A DNA stretch of 64,000 nucleotides from Aquamicrobium sp. LC103 (GTDB lineage: Bacteria > Pseudomonadota > Alphaproteobacteria > Rhizobiales > Rhizobiaceae), in NCBI RefSeq assembly GCF_001014615.2, contig NZ_LBCQ02000011.1, positions 124,001-188,000 of the forward strand, read 5' to 3'. Within the stretch, counting starts at the first letter, position 1. Every line of letters starts with the position of its first letter. Shown piece after piece: positions 1 to 9,268 of the stretch. The position numbers and the translations under genes were made by a program. The notes beneath the pieces were generated by a model. The model saw only the letters and a program-made list of their open reading frames with translations, ran no database searches and had not been told where the DNA came from.

Positions 1-659
1 AGGATCCGCTGCGGCCAGGAAAGCTCGCTCCAATTGTCGGAGGTTAGTCCGCGCAGGGGGAACCAGTCGAAGAACGAGCCGCCGGCGAAAAGCACCATCA
101 GCAGGATGGCGAAGAGGAAGCCCGGTATCGCATAGCCGATGATGACGATGCCGCTGGTCCACATGTCGAAGGAGGAGCCGTCCTTGACCGCCTTGCGGAT
201 GCCGAGCGGGATGGAGATCGCGTAGGAGATGAGCGTGATCCACAGTCCGAGCGAGATGGAGACCGGCATCTTCTCCAGGATCAGGTCTATCACGGATATG
301 TCGCGGAAATAGCTCTCCCCGAAATCGAAGCGGATGTAGTTCCATAGCATGGTGAAGAAGCGCTCGAGCGGCGGCTTGTCGAAGCCGAACTGCTGTTCGA
401 GCTTGGCGATGAAGGCGGGATCGAGGCCTTGCGCCCCACGATAGCGGGAATCGCCGGACAGGTCGAAATTCTGCGCCGTGTCGGCGGCTCCGCCGCCGGA
501 GATGTTGTCGAGCATTCCGCCGCCCTGGCCGCTCATGCGCGCGATGATCTGCTCGATCGGCCCGCCGGGGGCGAACTGGATGACGATGAAGGAGATCGCC
601 ATGATGCCGAAGAGCGTCGGGATCATCAGAAGGATGCGGCGAAGGATATAGGCGCCCAT
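1..659 (-). CDS. yejB: YejB-type peptide ABC transporter permease, 3' part missing
   Basis: Inner-membrane permease of a YejABEF-type importer for oligopeptides and microcin C-like peptides. The first 219 codons are visible, beginning MGAYILRRILLMIPTLFGIM, the usual first helix of DppB/YejB permeases. The insertion between the first two helices (GGGMLDNISGGGAAD and onward, about residues 45-75) is typical of YejB rather than DppB. The family is about 360 residues, so roughly 40 percent lies beyond the left edge. It lies downstream of two substrate-binding protein genes on the same strand, 141 bp after the nearer one, in the order yejA-yejA-yejB. yejE and yejF would be expected to the left of this window. 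The assignment is firm; the exact peptide substrate is inferred. Confidence 0.9.
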   Translation of the reverse strand, partial: MGAYILRRILLMIPTLFGIMAISFIVIQFAPGGPIEQIIARMSGQGGGMLDNISGGGAADTAQNFDLSGDSRYRGAQGLDPAFIAKLEQQFGFDKPPLERFFTMLWNYIRFDFGESYFRDISVIDLILEKMPVSISLGLWITLISYAISIPLGIRKAVKDGSSFDMWTSGIVIIGYAIPGFLFAILLMVLFAGGSFFDWFPLRGLTSDNWSELSWPQRI

Positions 660-800
660 CAGGCGGCTCCCGCGTTGCGCGGCGCATGCGCGAGGAATTT
701 GCGCCCTCTCGGGGAAACGAAAGGCTCCGCGACGGTGATGGAAACAGCGAGCATGGAAGGACGGCCGCCCGAGACCAGGTGAGGCTTCAAAAAATATCCG

Positions 801-2678
801 TCAGGCTCTGCCAATCGTTCTTGCCTTCTCTTCGTCGTGCCACCACAGCGATTCAACAGGAAAGCCATAGTCGGGTTTCGGTTCCTTGAAGCCGAACATG
901 TCCCAATAGGCAGCCTTGTGATTCGCCATGTAGTAAGTTGGAATCCAGTCCGAGCGTGCGCGCAAGACCCGGTCGAGCGCACGCATGATCACCGTGAGGT
1001 CGTCGGTGTTGTCGACGCGCCCGACCATCTCGACCAGTTCATCGACGACCGGGTCCTTCGTGCCCGGCAGATTGCGCAGAGAGGGCAGGTCGGCCGAGCG
1101 GGAATGGAATATCTGGGTCAGCGAATCCTGCGAGGGAAGCGGGGTGAAGGACAGCGCCATCAGCACGACGTCGAAATCGAAATCGCGCTGACGCGCCTGA
1201 TACTGCGAGGCGTCGACCGTCCTGATCGTCGCGTCGACGCCGATGGCGCGCAGATTGTCCACGTAAGGCGTCGTGAGACGCACGATGCCTTCCTCCTGCG
1301 TCAGGAATTCGAGCGTCAGACGCTGGCCGGCATCGTTCGCGAGAAGCTGGCCGCTGGGTTTCCAGCCCGCTTCGATCAGCATCTGGCGCGCTTCGCGCAG
1401 CACCCTGCGATCGCGCCCCGAGCCGTCCGTGACCGGTTGGACGTAGACCTCGCCGAACACCTCCTCCGGCACGCGGCCGCGGAATGTTTCCAGGAGCTCG
1501 AGTTCCTCCGGCGATGGCGCGCCGCTCGTCTTGTAGTCCGATTTCTCGAAGGTCGAGTTGGAGCGCTCGTAGGCGCCGTAAAAGAGGTTGCGGTTCGTCC
1601 ATTCGAAGTCGAAGCACATGCCGATCGCGCGCCGGACGCGCGGATCCTGAAAGCGCGCACGCCGCTGGTTGATCGCCCAGGCCTGCATGGTCGGGTTCTT
1701 CTCGCCGGGGAATTCGCGCATGACGACCTTTTTCTGGGTAACGGCCGGGAAGTCGTAGCCCGTTGCCCAGACGCGCGAGGTGAATTCCTGGCGGAAATGA
1801 ATGTCGCCCTTCTTGAATGCCTCGAAGGCGGCCTGTCGGTCGCGGAAGAACTCGATGCGGAGGCGGTCGAAATGATTGAGCCCGCGGTTCACCGCCAGGT
1901 CGCGGGCCCAATAATCCTCGACACGGTCATATTCGATCCACTGACCGGCGGAGAAACGGCCGACCTTGAAGGCGCCGGAGCCGAGCAGCGCCTTGAGCTG
2001 CGAGGCGTCGAACGGGTTCTCGGAGAGATAGGCCTCGGACAGGATCGGAAAGCCGATCACCGCGAAGATCGTCCGCGACGACTGCTTGCCGGAAAAGACG
2101 AGACGGAAGGTCTGCGGATCGTCGGCGACCGCCTCGGTCATCTCGGAGAGCATCAGGGCGAGGATCGGGTGCCCTTCCTCCTTCAGGAGCTTGTAGCTGA
2201 ACGCGACGTCTGCCGCGGTCAGCGGCGAACCGTCGTGAAAGCGCGCCTCGGGCCGCAGCTTGAAGACGAAGCTGTTGCGGTCGGCCGAGATCGTGACGGT
2301 TTCCGCCACGAGACCGTAGGCCGATGCCGGCTCGTCCAGCGCGCCAGAAAACAGACTGTCGAAGCAGAGCTCCATGCGCGGCGGCGCGTCGCCCCTGGGT
2401 ACGAAGCTGTTGAGCGTGTTGAAGGTCAGGACGTTCTGGTTGAAGTTCCAGTTCGGCACCATGAAGTTGAACGTTCCGCCCTTCGGCGCGTCCGGGCTCG
2501 CATAGTCGAAATGAGAGAAGTCCGGACCGTATTTCAGGTCGCCGAAGGGGGAGATGCCGTGCAGCGGAGTTTCGGTGGCGACCGCCGCGAGCGCGTCCGC
2601 CGGCAGCAGGGGCGCGAGGGCGGCCGCGCCTCCGATGAAAAGGAAGTCGCGGCGCGAAATGCCGTCGCGGATGTTCAA
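801..2678 (-). CDS. yejA: YejA-like extracellular peptide-binding protein (second copy), Tat signal
   Basis: Periplasmic substrate-binding protein (SBP_bac_5 family) of the adjacent Yej importer, 625 residues, full length. The chosen start is a TTG at 2678 whose TTGA overlaps the TGA stop of the preceding gene; an AGGAGCGG ribosome site lies just upstream. A longer reading back to an ATG at 2849 only re-reads the end of the upstream gene in another frame. The N-terminus has a twin-arginine motif, SRRDFLF (residues 8-14), followed by a hydrophobic stretch and an Ala-rich cleavage region, so export folded through Tat is likely. The mature part has the family pattern (for example YASPDAPKGGTFN near the start). 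It is a diverged paralogue of its upstream neighbour, and the two are translationally coupled. Confidence 0.9.
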   Translation of the reverse strand: MNIRDGISRRDFLFIGGAAALAPLLPADALAAVATETPLHGISPFGDLKYGPDFSHFDYASPDAPKGGTFNFMVPNWNFNQNVLTFNTLNSFVPRGDAPPRMELCFDSLFSGALDEPASAYGLVAETVTISADRNSFVFKLRPEARFHDGSPLTAADVAFSYKLLKEEGHPILALMLSEMTEAVADDPQTFRLVFSGKQSSRTIFAVIGFPILSEAYLSENPFDASQLKALLGSGAFKVGRFSAGQWIEYDRVEDYWARDLAVNRGLNHFDRLRIEFFRDRQAAFEAFKKGDIHFRQEFTSRVWATGYDFPAVTQKKVVMREFPGEKNPTMQAWAINQRRARFQDPRVRRAIGMCFDFEWTNRNLFYGAYERSNSTFEKSDYKTSGAPSPEELELLETFRGRVPEEVFGEVYVQPVTDGSGRDRRVLREARQMLIEAGWKPSGQLLANDAGQRLTLEFLTQEEGIVRLTTPYVDNLRAIGVDATIRTVDASQYQARQRDFDFDVVLMALSFTPLPSQDSLTQIFHSRSADLPSLRNLPGTKDPVVDELVEMVGRVDNTDDLTVIMRALDRVLRARSDWIPTYYMANHKAAYWDMFGFKEPKPDYGFPVESLWWHDEEKARTIGRA

Positions 2679-4558
2679 TTGCCGCTCCTGTACTTGCGCG
2701 CGAGCGCCTGTTCCTTCTCTGGATCGATCCACCAGGAATCGATGTCCGCGCCGATATAGGCCGGTTGCTTCTCCGGCATGCCGAACTTGTTCCAGTAGGC
2801 GAGCCAGATCTCGTTGCGATACCATTGCGGCACGACGTAGTAGTTCCACAGGAGCACTCGATCGAGCGCCCGCGTCGTGGCGACCAGTTCGTCGCGATCC
2901 TCGGCGAAGATGATCCTGTCGACCAGCCTGTCCACGACGGGATTCTTGATGCCCGCCCTGTTGCGCGATCCGGGCGCGTCGGCGGCCGCCGAACTCCAGA
3001 AATCACGCTGCTCGTTGCCGGGCGAGGCCGACTGGGCCATCATGTCCGTTACCATGTCGTAGTCGAAATTGCGGACGCGGTTCTGGTACTGGCTGGGATC
3101 GACGATGCGCAGCGAGACGTCGATGCCGATCGAGCGCAGATTGTCCATGTAGGAGTTGGAAATCACCTCGTCGGTCGGATTGTTGCCGAGTATCTCGATC
3201 TTGAACTGGTTGCCGGTCTTCTCGTTGACCATGCGCCCGCCATTGATCTTCCAGCCGGCTTCCGCAAAAAGCGCGACGGCCTCGCGCAAATGCTGCCGCT
3301 GCGCCTGGGCGCTGTCGTAGACGGGAAGCTTGAATTCTTCCGTGAAGAGTTCGGGCGGCAGCTCGTCCTTGAATTCGTTCAGGATTTCAAGCTCACGACC
3401 TTCCGGAAGACCGCTCGAGGCGAGCTCTTGTCCCTGGAAATAGCTCTGGGTGCGGGTGTTGTAGCCGTGAAAGAGGCGGCGGTTCATGCTTTCGAAGTCG
3501 AGTGCAAGCGTCAGCGCCTGGCGCACGCGGCGATCCTGGAACTGCGACCTGCGCGTGTTCATGACGAAGCCCTGCATCGGTTCGCCCGATTCGGTCTTGA
3601 ACGCCTTCTTGACCACGTCGCCGGCCTCGAAGGCCGGGAAGTTGTAGCCGGTCGCCCAGCGTGCCGAACGGCTTTCCGGCCGGACATCCTGCAGCCCGCC
3701 CTTGGTGAAGGCCTGCCAGGCCGCGTTTTCGTCCTGGATGTAGACATAGCGGCGCATGTCGAAATTCTCGCGGCCGATCTTCACCGGCAGGTCCGCGCCC
3801 CAATAATCCTCGACGCGCTCCCAGACGATCTCGGCGCCTGGACGGAAGCTCTTGATGCGGTAATGGCCGGAGCCCAGCGGCGGCTCGAGCGTGGGCTGGG
3901 TGATGTCGCGTTTTTCGCCCCTCGCGTTGGTTCCTTCCCACCAGTGCTTCGGGAGGACGGCGAGGTCGCCCATGATATGGGGCAGCTCGCGGTTGCCCTT
4001 CTGGTCGAAGCGGAATTCCACCTCGTGGTCGGAGAGGGCGACCGCCTCGGTCACATTGGCGTAGTAGCGATTGTAGAGCTGGCTGTTTTCCTTCAGCACG
4101 TTGAAGGACCAGACGACGTCCTCCGCCGTGATCGGCTTGCCGTCGTGCCATTTGGCCTTGGGATTGAGCCGGTAGGTGGCCGAGGAGTAGTCGTCGGGAT
4201 ATTTGAACGCCTCGGCAAGCAGCGGATGGCTGGTGCTGGGCTCGTCCATCGCCTGTTCCATCAGCGTGTCGTAGAGGAGGCCGCCGCCGAAGAAGGCGAG
4301 GCCGGCCGCCGCGCTGCCGCGCACGATATAGGGGTTGAAGCTGTCGAAAGTGCCGGTGGCGACCGCATTCAGCGTGCCGCCCTTGGGCGCATCGGGATTG
4401 ACGTAGTCGTAGCGCTCGAAATTCTCGCTGTATTTGGATTCGCCGGTAAGCGTCGAGGTGGTCAGCCATTCGCCATCGGATGCCACGGATACTCCGCCTG
4501 TCCATACGAGTGTGGCTACCGCCATGCCGGCGAGCGAGCGGAATCCGATTTGCCTCAT
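2675..4558 (-). CDS. yejA: YejA-like extracellular peptide-binding protein (first copy), Sec signal
   Basis: Periplasmic oligopeptide / microcin C-type binding protein, 627 residues, SBP_bac_5 family. The start at 4558 (MRQIGFRSLAG) is preceded by AGAGGAAGG, and the N-terminus is a Sec-type signal ending around VSVAS (residue 27). The mature protein shares YDYVNPDAPKGGTLN and DYWGADLPV with the neighbouring copy (DYWARDLAV there), showing duplication. Two yejA genes in front of yejB are known in rhizobia, where YejABEF contributes to tolerance of host antimicrobial peptides; that role here is inference. First gene of the operon; the terminator at 4664-4693 isolates it from cycM. Confidence 0.9.
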   Translation of the reverse strand: MRQIGFRSLAGMAVATLVWTGGVSVASDGEWLTTSTLTGESKYSENFERYDYVNPDAPKGGTLNAVATGTFDSFNPYIVRGSAAAGLAFFGGGLLYDTLMEQAMDEPSTSHPLLAEAFKYPDDYSSATYRLNPKAKWHDGKPITAEDVVWSFNVLKENSQLYNRYYANVTEAVALSDHEVEFRFDQKGNRELPHIMGDLAVLPKHWWEGTNARGEKRDITQPTLEPPLGSGHYRIKSFRPGAEIVWERVEDYWGADLPVKIGRENFDMRRYVYIQDENAAWQAFTKGGLQDVRPESRSARWATGYNFPAFEAGDVVKKAFKTESGEPMQGFVMNTRRSQFQDRRVRQALTLALDFESMNRRLFHGYNTRTQSYFQGQELASSGLPEGRELEILNEFKDELPPELFTEEFKLPVYDSAQAQRQHLREAVALFAEAGWKINGGRMVNEKTGNQFKIEILGNNPTDEVISNSYMDNLRSIGIDVSLRIVDPSQYQNRVRNFDYDMVTDMMAQSASPGNEQRDFWSSAAADAPGSRNRAGIKNPVVDRLVDRIIFAEDRDELVATTRALDRVLLWNYYVVPQWYRNEIWLAYWNKFGMPEKQPAYIGADIDSWWIDPEKEQALARKYRSGN

Positions 4559-4663
4559 GACCTTCCTCTCATTGATCGTACCCGATTTCCTGTTCGTGCA
4601 TTCAACGTAGCCCACTGGCAGCGTATGAAAACCTTTTTGCGGCAAGGAAGGCGATGGCGACAA

Positions 4664-4693
4664 TAAAAAAGCCGGGCGAAACCCGGCTTTTTC
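4664..4693 (-). terminator. Intrinsic terminator after cycM
   Basis: A GCCGGG/CCCGGC stem extended by A-T pairs (arms 4666-4676 and about 4682-4692) around a short CGAAA loop. Read on the minus strand it follows the cycM stop and runs into T6-A-TTG. It separates cycM from the yej operon. The symmetry means it could also stop plus-strand transcription. Confidence 0.85.
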
Positions 4694-4716
4694 GTGATCG
4701 TCAGATTACAAATTCG

Positions 4717-5577
4717 TTATTGATTCGCCGGCGCCTGCTGCTGGGCGGGAGCTTCCTGCTGCTGGGCGGGGGCCTCCTCATCGGCAGGCGCTTCCTCGCC
4801 GGCTGGCGTGCCCGCGTCGGTCTCGGGCGAAACGTCGGTGCCGGCTTCGGGCTGGTCGCCGGGCGTCTCGTCCGTGGCCGGAGCCTGACCTTCCGCCGGC
4901 GCCTGCTGTTCGCCCGAAGGCGCTGCTTCCTCGCCGGCAGGTGCCTCTTCGGCCGGAACTGCTTCCTCTCCCTCGGCAGGAGCTGCCTCCTCGCCCTCGG
5001 CCGGCGCGGCCTCTTCGCCGGCTGCCGCCGGCTCCGGCAGCGGAGCCGGATTGGCGGAGAGCGTGCGCAGATAGGCGATCAGATTGGCCTCTTCCTGCGG
5101 GTTCTTGATGCCCGCGAACGACATCGCCGTACCGCTGATGTAGGAGCGCGGAGCGCGCAGGAACTGGCTGATGTGCTCGTAGTCCCAATGCACCGAGCCG
5201 CCCTCGGAGAAGTCGCGCATGGCGCCCGAATAGCTGAAGCCTTCATGCGAGGCGATCGGGCGGTTGATGATGTCGTAGAGGTTCGGGCCGACCTTGTTGG
5301 CACCGCCGTCCTCGGCGGTGTGGCAGGCCACGCATTTGCGGAAGGCCTGCTCGCCGGCGGCCGGATCGGCGGCCGCGAGAAGCTCGACGACCGGCGTCTG
5401 TTCCTCCTGGGCGCCGCCGCCGGCCGCGACCGGTCCCTCGGGGGCCTCGATGATATAGCCCGGCTTTTCCGGTGCGTGCGCCGCAAAGATCGCGTCCGAG
5501 ACAAGGCTGATCGAGAAGGCAACGAAAACCACGGCCAGAAAGCCGCCGATCAGCTTGTTGAGTTCATTAGAGTCCAT
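4717..5577 (-). CDS. cycM: Membrane-anchored class I cytochrome c (CycM-like) with a long Ala/Glu/Pro/Gln-rich tail
   Basis: Electron carrier of the respiratory chain, 286 residues. Residues about 11-28 form an uncleaved N-terminal membrane anchor, leaving the haem domain in the periplasm. The haem c site is CVACH (Cys82, Cys85, His86), and Met152 in GTAMSFAG is the likely sixth ligand. In rhizobia CycM passes electrons from the bc1 complex to the aa3 oxidase. The family is normally about 180-190 residues. Here residues 178-286 are an added low-complexity segment with an imperfect EEAAPAEG repeat, then AQQQEAP repeats. The adjacent kdsB gene diverges from it. Haem assignment is firm; the tail has no known function. 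Confidence 0.9.
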   Translation of the reverse strand: MDSNELNKLIGGFLAVVFVAFSISLVSDAIFAAHAPEKPGYIIEAPEGPVAAGGGAQEEQTPVVELLAAADPAAGEQAFRKCVACHTAEDGGANKVGPNLYDIINRPIASHEGFSYSGAMRDFSEGGSVHWDYEHISQFLRAPRSYISGTAMSFAGIKNPQEEANLIAYLRTLSANPAPLPEPAAAGEEAAPAEGEEAAPAEGEEAVPAEEAPAGEEAAPSGEQQAPAEGQAPATDETPGDQPEAGTDVSPETDAGTPAGEEAPADEEAPAQQQEAPAQQQAPANQ

Positions 5578-5772
5578 CTACCCAAAGGCTCCCTAGTCCG
5601 ACCGTGAGGCTGACCCCCGTGCGCGCAACGCGCAAACGATACCCCATCCGGTCGTTGCCGGTGAAATCGCGCGGAAACTAGGTCTTTTGCTTCCCTGTTG
5701 CAACACATATAAGAACCATTCCAAGTGAGACCTTTTGCCACTTTCGCCACCGACCGGACCCTTCCGCGCAGC

Positions 5773-6507
5773 ATGACAGTTCTTTTGTTGATCCCCGCCA
5801 GAATGGCTTCCACCCGCCTGCCGGGCAAGCCGCTCGCCGACATCGCCGGCAAGCCGATGATCGTCCATGTCGCCGCTCGGGCGGCCGAAAGCGGGCTCGG
5901 CCGCGTCGTCGTCGCAACCGACACGCCGGCGATCGCCGAGGCCGTCGAGGCGCACGGTTTCGAGGCGGTGATGACGGCGGCAAGCCACGCCTCTGGCTCG
6001 GATCGTATCTTCGAGGCGCTCGGCAAAATCGATCCCGTGAGCGAGGCCGACATCGTCGTCAACCTTCAGGGCGACCTTCCGACCATCGATCCGGCGGTCA
6101 TCGCGGCCGCGGTCGAGCCGCTGGCGGACGCGACCGTCGACATCGCCACCCTCGGCGTGGAGATCACCGAAGAGGCGGAAAAAGCCAACCCGAACGTCGT
6201 CAAGATCGTCGGTTCGCCGCTCGGTGAAAACAGGCTGAGGGCGCTCTACTTCACCCGCGCCACCGCCCCCTGGGGCGAAGGGCCGCTCTATCACCATGTC
6301 GGCATCTATGCCTATCGCCGCGCCGCGCTCGAGCGCTTCGTCGCGCTGCCGCCTTCCGCGCTGGAGCGGCGCGAGAGCCTGGAGCAGCTTCGCGCGCTGG
6401 AAGCCGGCATGCGCATCGACGCCCGCATCGTCGATTCGCCGCCGCTCGGCGTCGATACCCCGGCCGACCTGGAGCGTGCCCGCGAGATAATGAAGCAGAG
6501 AAGTTAG
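5773..6507 (+). CDS. kdsB: 3-deoxy-manno-octulosonate cytidylyltransferase (CMP-KDO synthetase)
   Basis: Cytoplasmic enzyme that couples CTP and KDO to CMP-KDO for the lipopolysaccharide inner core. The product is 244 residues from the ATG at 5773, close to the usual 245-250. The N-terminal nucleotide-binding signature [17 protein letters not shown] and the later VNLQGDLP and HVGIYAYRR blocks are typical. An in-frame ATG 48 bases earlier lies outside the conserved region and was not used. pheA follows after 3 bases, so the two are probably cotranscribed, as in related rhizobia. Confidence 0.95.
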   Translation: MTVLLLIPARMASTRLPGKPLADIAGKPMIVHVAARAAESGLGRVVVATDTPAIAEAVEAHGFEAVMTAASHASGSDRIFEALGKIDPVSEADIVVNLQGDLPTIDPAVIAAAVEPLADATVDIATLGVEITEEAEKANPNVVKIVGSPLGENRLRALYFTRATAPWGEGPLYHHVGIYAYRRAALERFVALPPSALERRESLEQLRALEAGMRIDARIVDSPPLGVDTPADLERAREIMKQRS

Positions 6508-6510
6508 AGC

Positions 6511-7377
6511 ATGACGAACAAGACCAACAAGATCGCGTTCCAGGGCGAGCCCGGCGCCAATTCCGACACCGCCTGCCGCGACATGTATCCGGCGATGGAA
6601 CCGCTGCCGTGTCCGACCTTCGAGGATGCTTTCAACGCGGTCGAGACGGGCAAGGCCGACCTCGCGATGATCCCGATCGAGAACACGATCGCCGGCCGGG
6701 TGGCGGACATCCATCATCTGCTGCCCGAATCCAAGCTGCACATCGTCAACGAATATTTCCTGCCGATCCATTTCCAGCTCATGGTGCTTCCGGGCGTGAA
6801 GATCGAGGAGATCAAGTCCGTCCACAGCCATATCCATGCGCTCGGCCAGTGCCGCAAGGTGATCCGCCGCCATCGCTGGAAGCCGGTGGTGGCGGGCGAC
6901 ACGGCCGGTGCGGCCCGGGTGGTGGCGGAGGAGGGCGACCGCTCCTGGGCGGCGCTCGCGCCGCGTCTCGCCTCCGACCTCTATGGTCTCGAGATCGTCG
7001 CCGAGAATGTCGAGGACACCGACAACAACGTCACCCGCTTCGTCGTGCTGTCGAAGGAGAAGTCATGGGCGCCGCGCAAGGATCCGGCGGAGCTGATGAT
7101 GACCACCTTCGTCTTTCGCGTGCACAATATTCCAGCCGCGCTCTACAAGGCGATGGGCGGCTTCGCCACCAACGGCGTCAACATGACCAAGCTGGAGAGC
7201 TACCAGCTCGGCGGGAAGTTCTTCTCCTCGCAGTTCTATGCCGACATCGAGGGTCACCCGGACGATGCGAATGTCGCGCAGGCGCTGAAGGAGCTGAACT
7301 TCTTCTCCCGCGAGGTGCGCATTTTGGGCGTCTACCACGCGCATCCCTTCCGGGCCACCCAAACCAACGACGATTGA
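6511..7377 (+). CDS. pheA: Prephenate dehydratase with C-terminal ACT domain
   Basis: Converts prephenate to phenylpyruvate for phenylalanine synthesis in the cytoplasm. The 288 residues hold the PDT catalytic domain (starting IAFQGEPGANSD, with TRF in NNVTRFVVL near residue 175) and an ACT regulatory domain from about residue 195. The ACT part contains GVNMTKLESYQ, which corresponds to the ESRP-like phenylalanine-binding motif, so feedback inhibition by phenylalanine is expected. There is no chorismate mutase domain, so it is the monofunctional type. It lies 3 bases after kdsB and converges on the next gene. Confidence 0.95.
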   Translation: MTNKTNKIAFQGEPGANSDTACRDMYPAMEPLPCPTFEDAFNAVETGKADLAMIPIENTIAGRVADIHHLLPESKLHIVNEYFLPIHFQLMVLPGVKIEEIKSVHSHIHALGQCRKVIRRHRWKPVVAGDTAGAARVVAEEGDRSWAALAPRLASDLYGLEIVAENVEDTDNNVTRFVVLSKEKSWAPRKDPAELMMTTFVFRVHNIPAALYKAMGGFATNGVNMTKLESYQLGGKFFSSQFYADIEGHPDDANVAQALKELNFFSREVRILGVYHAHPFRATQTNDD

Positions 7378-7392
7378 AGCTGGGGAGTCGGC

Positions 7393-8262
7393 TCAGCCGG
7401 CGGCCCATTCCTCGACGAACTTGATCATGCCGGGAGCGTGCTCTGGGTCGTCGGCATAGGCGGCGAGCTCTGAGAGGCGCAGGACGCCGCTCAGGACCTC
7501 GACGCGCCGGCGGTCGAGCGCGCGGCCGGTGAGCCGCTCGTATTCGTCGATGATTCGCGCGGTCAGGTCGCGATCGATGAAGTTCGTGTAGATGAATTCC
7601 TGATGGAGCAGGCCGAAGCCCGAATCGGCGAAGTCGTAGATGCCGTTGAGCCGGCCGGCTTCGTGATCGAAGGCCATGTTCCAGCCGTGCCCGTCGAAGA
7701 AGCCGTAGGTCGTGCCGTGGGGGTCCGGCGGCATGTCCTTCCATTCCGCGATCGTCCGGTCGGCGAAGGAGCGCAGCTCCTCCGGCAGGGCGGGCCAGAC
7801 GCGTCGCAAAATGTCCTCCGGTCGCAGCCAGGGCTCGATCGGCTCGGCGCCGGCTGCCGCCATCGAGGCGGCCTCGAGAGCGTGAAGCTCGGCGTAGAAG
7901 AGCGCGATGTCGGCCGCGAGGCGCTGCCGCGCGGCTTCCGGCAGGACAGCGTATTGCGTGGTGACGAGGTGGTCGCCCTTGAGCTTTTCGTGGCGGGAGA
8001 ACATGGGCGGGCCGGCAATGACCGTCAGGTCGGGCACCGGCATCGTCACCGCCGGCCTGACCAGCGAAAGCACCCGCGCTTCCTTCTCCAGCGCCCTTTC
8101 CGCCTCCTCGTGGCGGGGGAACTTGAAGACGAAACGATCGTCCACGTCGACCGCTTCGCTGTGCCAGCCGGGCGGAAGCAGGGAGAAACGGGAGGTCTCG
8201 TGCTCGGGAAAGACGTTGACGATCGCGGCGCGCAGATCGTCGAGGGTAGTATCGGAAGTCAT
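7393..8262 (-). CDS. APH-like phosphotransferase family protein
   Basis: Aminoglycoside phosphotransferase / choline kinase-like fold, 289 residues. Recognisable parts are an ATP-lobe strand with lysine (DDRFVFKFPRHEEAE), the catalytic-loop region GFFDGHGWNM and the metal-binding IYDFADS. In the catalytic loop the usual HxDxxxxN appears as FFDGHGWN, so the Asp and Asn are kept while the first His is Phe. The substrate cannot be predicted; sugar, amino alcohol or antibiotic are all possible. It is convergent with pheA and 31 bp downstream of nudC on the same strand. Family confident, function unknown. Confidence 0.75.
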   Translation of the reverse strand: MTSDTTLDDLRAAIVNVFPEHETSRFSLLPPGWHSEAVDVDDRFVFKFPRHEEAERALEKEARVLSLVRPAVTMPVPDLTVIAGPPMFSRHEKLKGDHLVTTQYAVLPEAARQRLAADIALFYAELHALEAASMAAAGAEPIEPWLRPEDILRRVWPALPEELRSFADRTIAEWKDMPPDPHGTTYGFFDGHGWNMAFDHEAGRLNGIYDFADSGFGLLHQEFIYTNFIDRDLTARIIDEYERLTGRALDRRRVEVLSGVLRLSELAAYADDPEHAPGMIKFVEEWAAG

Positions 8263-8293
8263 GCAAGGGTCCTAACCGGATCGCCCGGCTCGA

Positions 8294-9235
8294 TCAACCC
8301 GCCGTCGCCCATGCCCTGATCAGGTGATGGGCGATCGCCCCCGAGGGTGGCACGACGATCCCTTCCGCGTTCTCGCCGCGCAGCATCGCCTGGACCTCGG
8401 CACGGGAGAACCAGCGGCAATCTTCCAGCTCGCTCGAATCGGCGCGGATGTCGTCGTCGAGCGCCTCGCCGAAGCAGCCGATCATCAGCGAATAGGGAAA
8501 CGGCCAGGGCTGGCTCGCGTGATAGGCGACGCGGCCGAGGCGGATGCCCGCTTCCTCGAAGGTCTCGCGCCGCACCGCGTTCTCGATCGTCTCGCCCGGC
8601 TCGATGAAGCCGGCGAGCGCGGAATACATGCCCGGCGCGAAATGCGGGCTGCGGCCGAGCAGGCATTTCTCCGGCCTCACCGCGAGCATGATCGCCACCG
8701 GGTCGGTGCGAGGAAAATGCTCGGCAGCGCAGGAGGAGCAGACGCGCTTGTAGCCGCCGATCCGCATCTCCGTCCGCGCCCCGCAGCGGCCGCAGAAACG
8801 GTGATTGTGATGCCAGGCGAGAAGTGCCGCCCCCTGCGCGAGCTCCCCCAGGCTCTCCTCGCCGATGAGGCCCTGGGTGTAGATCGAGCGGTAGTCGATC
8901 GCCTTGATGCCGTCGGGCAGTTCCTCCGGCTCGACCGAGCCGGGCGCCATCACGACGGGACCGGCGGAGGACATGCCGAGCAGGATCGCATGGTCGAGCT
9001 TGGCCCCCATCGCGCGCGCTTCCGCGAGGGTGAAATAAGGATCGAAGGCCTCGCCGGGAAGCTTCAGGTAGAGGCGGCCGGCGCGGCTCTGCATGATGCG
9101 CAGGGGCGGATCCTGGAACGCCTTTTCCAGGACGTCGTCGGAGCGGTTTTCCGATTGCCGGTCGATCCGGTTGCCGGCGAAGCCGACGAACTGGCTAGGC
9201 TCGCGCTCGGGCGCGGAGAACAGGGAGAATGTCAT
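8294..9235 (-). CDS. nudC: NAD+ diphosphatase / deNADding Nudix hydrolase NudC
   Basis: Hydrolyses NAD(H) to NMN(H) and AMP and, in characterised homologues, removes NAD caps from RNA. The 313 residues contain an N-terminal domain, a zinc ribbon (Cys148, Cys151, Cys166, Cys169), the Nudix box at about 208-231 (GFIEPGETIENAV then RETFEEAGI) and the NudC-specific SQPWPFP at 241-247. All key residues are present. A GGAAG ribosome site precedes the ATG at 9235. It lies 33 bp after the HIT gene, probably in one transcript. Confidence 0.95.
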   Translation of the reverse strand: MTFSLFSAPEREPSQFVGFAGNRIDRQSENRSDDVLEKAFQDPPLRIMQSRAGRLYLKLPGEAFDPYFTLAEARAMGAKLDHAILLGMSSAGPVVMAPGSVEPEELPDGIKAIDYRSIYTQGLIGEESLGELAQGAALLAWHHNHRFCGRCGARTEMRIGGYKRVCSSCAAEHFPRTDPVAIMLAVRPEKCLLGRSPHFAPGMYSALAGFIEPGETIENAVRRETFEEAGIRLGRVAYHASQPWPFPYSLMIGCFGEALDDDIRADSSELEDCRWFSRAEVQAMLRGENAEGIVVPPSGAIAHHLIRAWATAG

Positions 9236-9268
9236 GATGCTTCCGGAAGGTGGGGAGACCGATGGTGA

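Noticed and set aside
837-2759. Long open frame on the plus strand opposite the second yejA (also 2765-4666 opposite the first)
   Set aside because: Antisense shadows caused by high GC; residue content is Arg/His/Leu-rich with no domain, and the opposite strand encodes clear YejA proteins.
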